Origin: Alloprevotella sp.
Lineage (GTDB): Bacteria > Bacteroidota > Bacteroidia > Bacteroidales > Bacteroidaceae
DNA length: 32,420 nt
Reading direction: 5' to 3'
Assembly: GCA_017477205.1 (NCBI GenBank)
Contig: JAFUXE010000036.1
Coordinates: 1-32,420, forward strand
Under the pieces are notes generated by a model that made no database searches, had not been told where the DNA came from, and saw only the letters and a list, made by a program, of their open reading frames with translations. Of this stretch, positions 32,135 through 32,420 are shown piece after piece (within the stretch, counting starts at the first letter, position 1; each line of letters begins with the position of its first letter). Made by a program: the position numbers and the translations under genes.

Positions 32135-32170
32135 CGAGTTCGTGTGGATAGCCGCGGACAGCAAGTTCGA

Positions 32171-32420
32171 GTTTCAATCCACGCTCCCACGCGGGGAGCG
32201 ACGCCTGACAATATATTTCCTGAAGCAACCTTTGAGTTTCAATCCACGCTCCCACGCGGGGAGCGACGTGGTGATTTTCCGAGCTGCGTCAGGGTCAGCC
32301 TGTTTCAATCCACGCTCCCACGCGGGGAGCGACACGGACAGGCTTCCAGGGCTTGTACAGGCCGGGGTTTCAAGCCACGCTCCCACGCGGGGAGCGACAT
32401 AGAAGCGCTTTCGGATAACA
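32171..32420 (-). CRISPR. CRISPR array edge, type I-C-like repeats
   Basis: Four 32 bp repeats lie at 32171-32202, 32236-32267, 32302-32333 and 32367-32398. Spacers are 33, 34 and 33 bp, and a fourth spacer is cut by the window end. The repeat begins GTTTCAATCC, ends GGGGAGCGAC, and has an inner CGCTCCC/GGGAGCG stem. The complement ends ATTGAAAC, the type I-C handle, so transcription is probably on the minus strand with the leader to the right, outside the window. The visible end would then be the old, leader-distal end. Repeat 4 has one change (CAAGCC for CAATCC). No cas gene is in the window. Confidence 0.95.

Noticed and set aside
32174..32402. Open frames on both strands inside the CRISPR array
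   Set aside because: They translate the repeats and spacers themselves.

Overview
The window looks like chromosomal DNA of a GC-rich member of the Bacteroidales (Bacteroidota), possibly Prevotellaceae-like; genus and species cannot be fixed from the sequence alone. The evidence is a type IX secretion plug-family protein (DUF5103), a DUF4348 lipoprotein, an OprO/P-like porin, a MoxR/DUF58/DUF4129/DUF4350 operon, and many -7 boxes of the Bacteroidota form TAnnTTTG in front of genes. The DNA is gene-dense up to about 31.4 kb. The last kilobase is AT-richer, repeat-rich and ends in a CRISPR array.

Layout. 0-1 kb: tRNA-Lys(CUU) and RNase P RNA, both on the minus strand. 1-4 kb: a HerA-like DUF853 ATPase and a secreted GH29 alpha-L-fucosidase. 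4-7 kb: a translationally coupled group of an ECF sigma factor, an anti-sigma-like protein joined to a predicted beta-barrel, and two related lipoproteins. 7-10 kb: the T9SS plug-family protein, a D-2-hydroxyacid dehydrogenase and a TRIC-family channel. 10.4-13.8 kb: a minus-strand cysteine-motif/coiled-coil exported protein, divergent from pyruvate phosphate dikinase. 14-19.6 kb: DUF554 (minus), then thioesterase, aroB, two small FMN-binding proteins, a porin and a nucleoside-recognition (Gate) membrane protein. 19.7-21.3 kb: a broken ECF sigma factor and pheS, both minus. 21.4-24.1 kb: DUF4348 lipoprotein, murB and a YycJ-type metallo-hydrolase. 24.1-31.4 kb: an RDD protein (minus), divergent from an operon of SpoIIM-like, membrane protein, DUF4129, DUF4350, MoxR ATPase and DUF58. 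31.4-32.4 kb: a likely 45-residue membrane microprotein, two repeat clusters and the edge of a type I-C-like CRISPR array.

How the genes work together. Most are core metabolism and envelope functions. Two sets look like envelope systems: the sigma/anti-sigma-barrel/lipoprotein group, probably a surface-sensing regulon, and the MoxR/DUF58 operon, related in composition to the Bat operons of Bacteroidota. A third possible module is two periplasm-type FMN-carrying proteins beside a porin and a Gate transporter.

The least explained signal is non-coding. Three separate intergenic sites (10.27, 20.13 and 31.79 kb) each hold 4-5 tandem units with an exact 22 or 23 bp period, each unit centred on a dyad whose sequence differs between sites and sometimes between units. 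A fourth, degenerate site (32.05 kb) shares a 25-base segment with the first. Two operon gaps also carry octamer arrays that begin exactly at the upstream stop codon.
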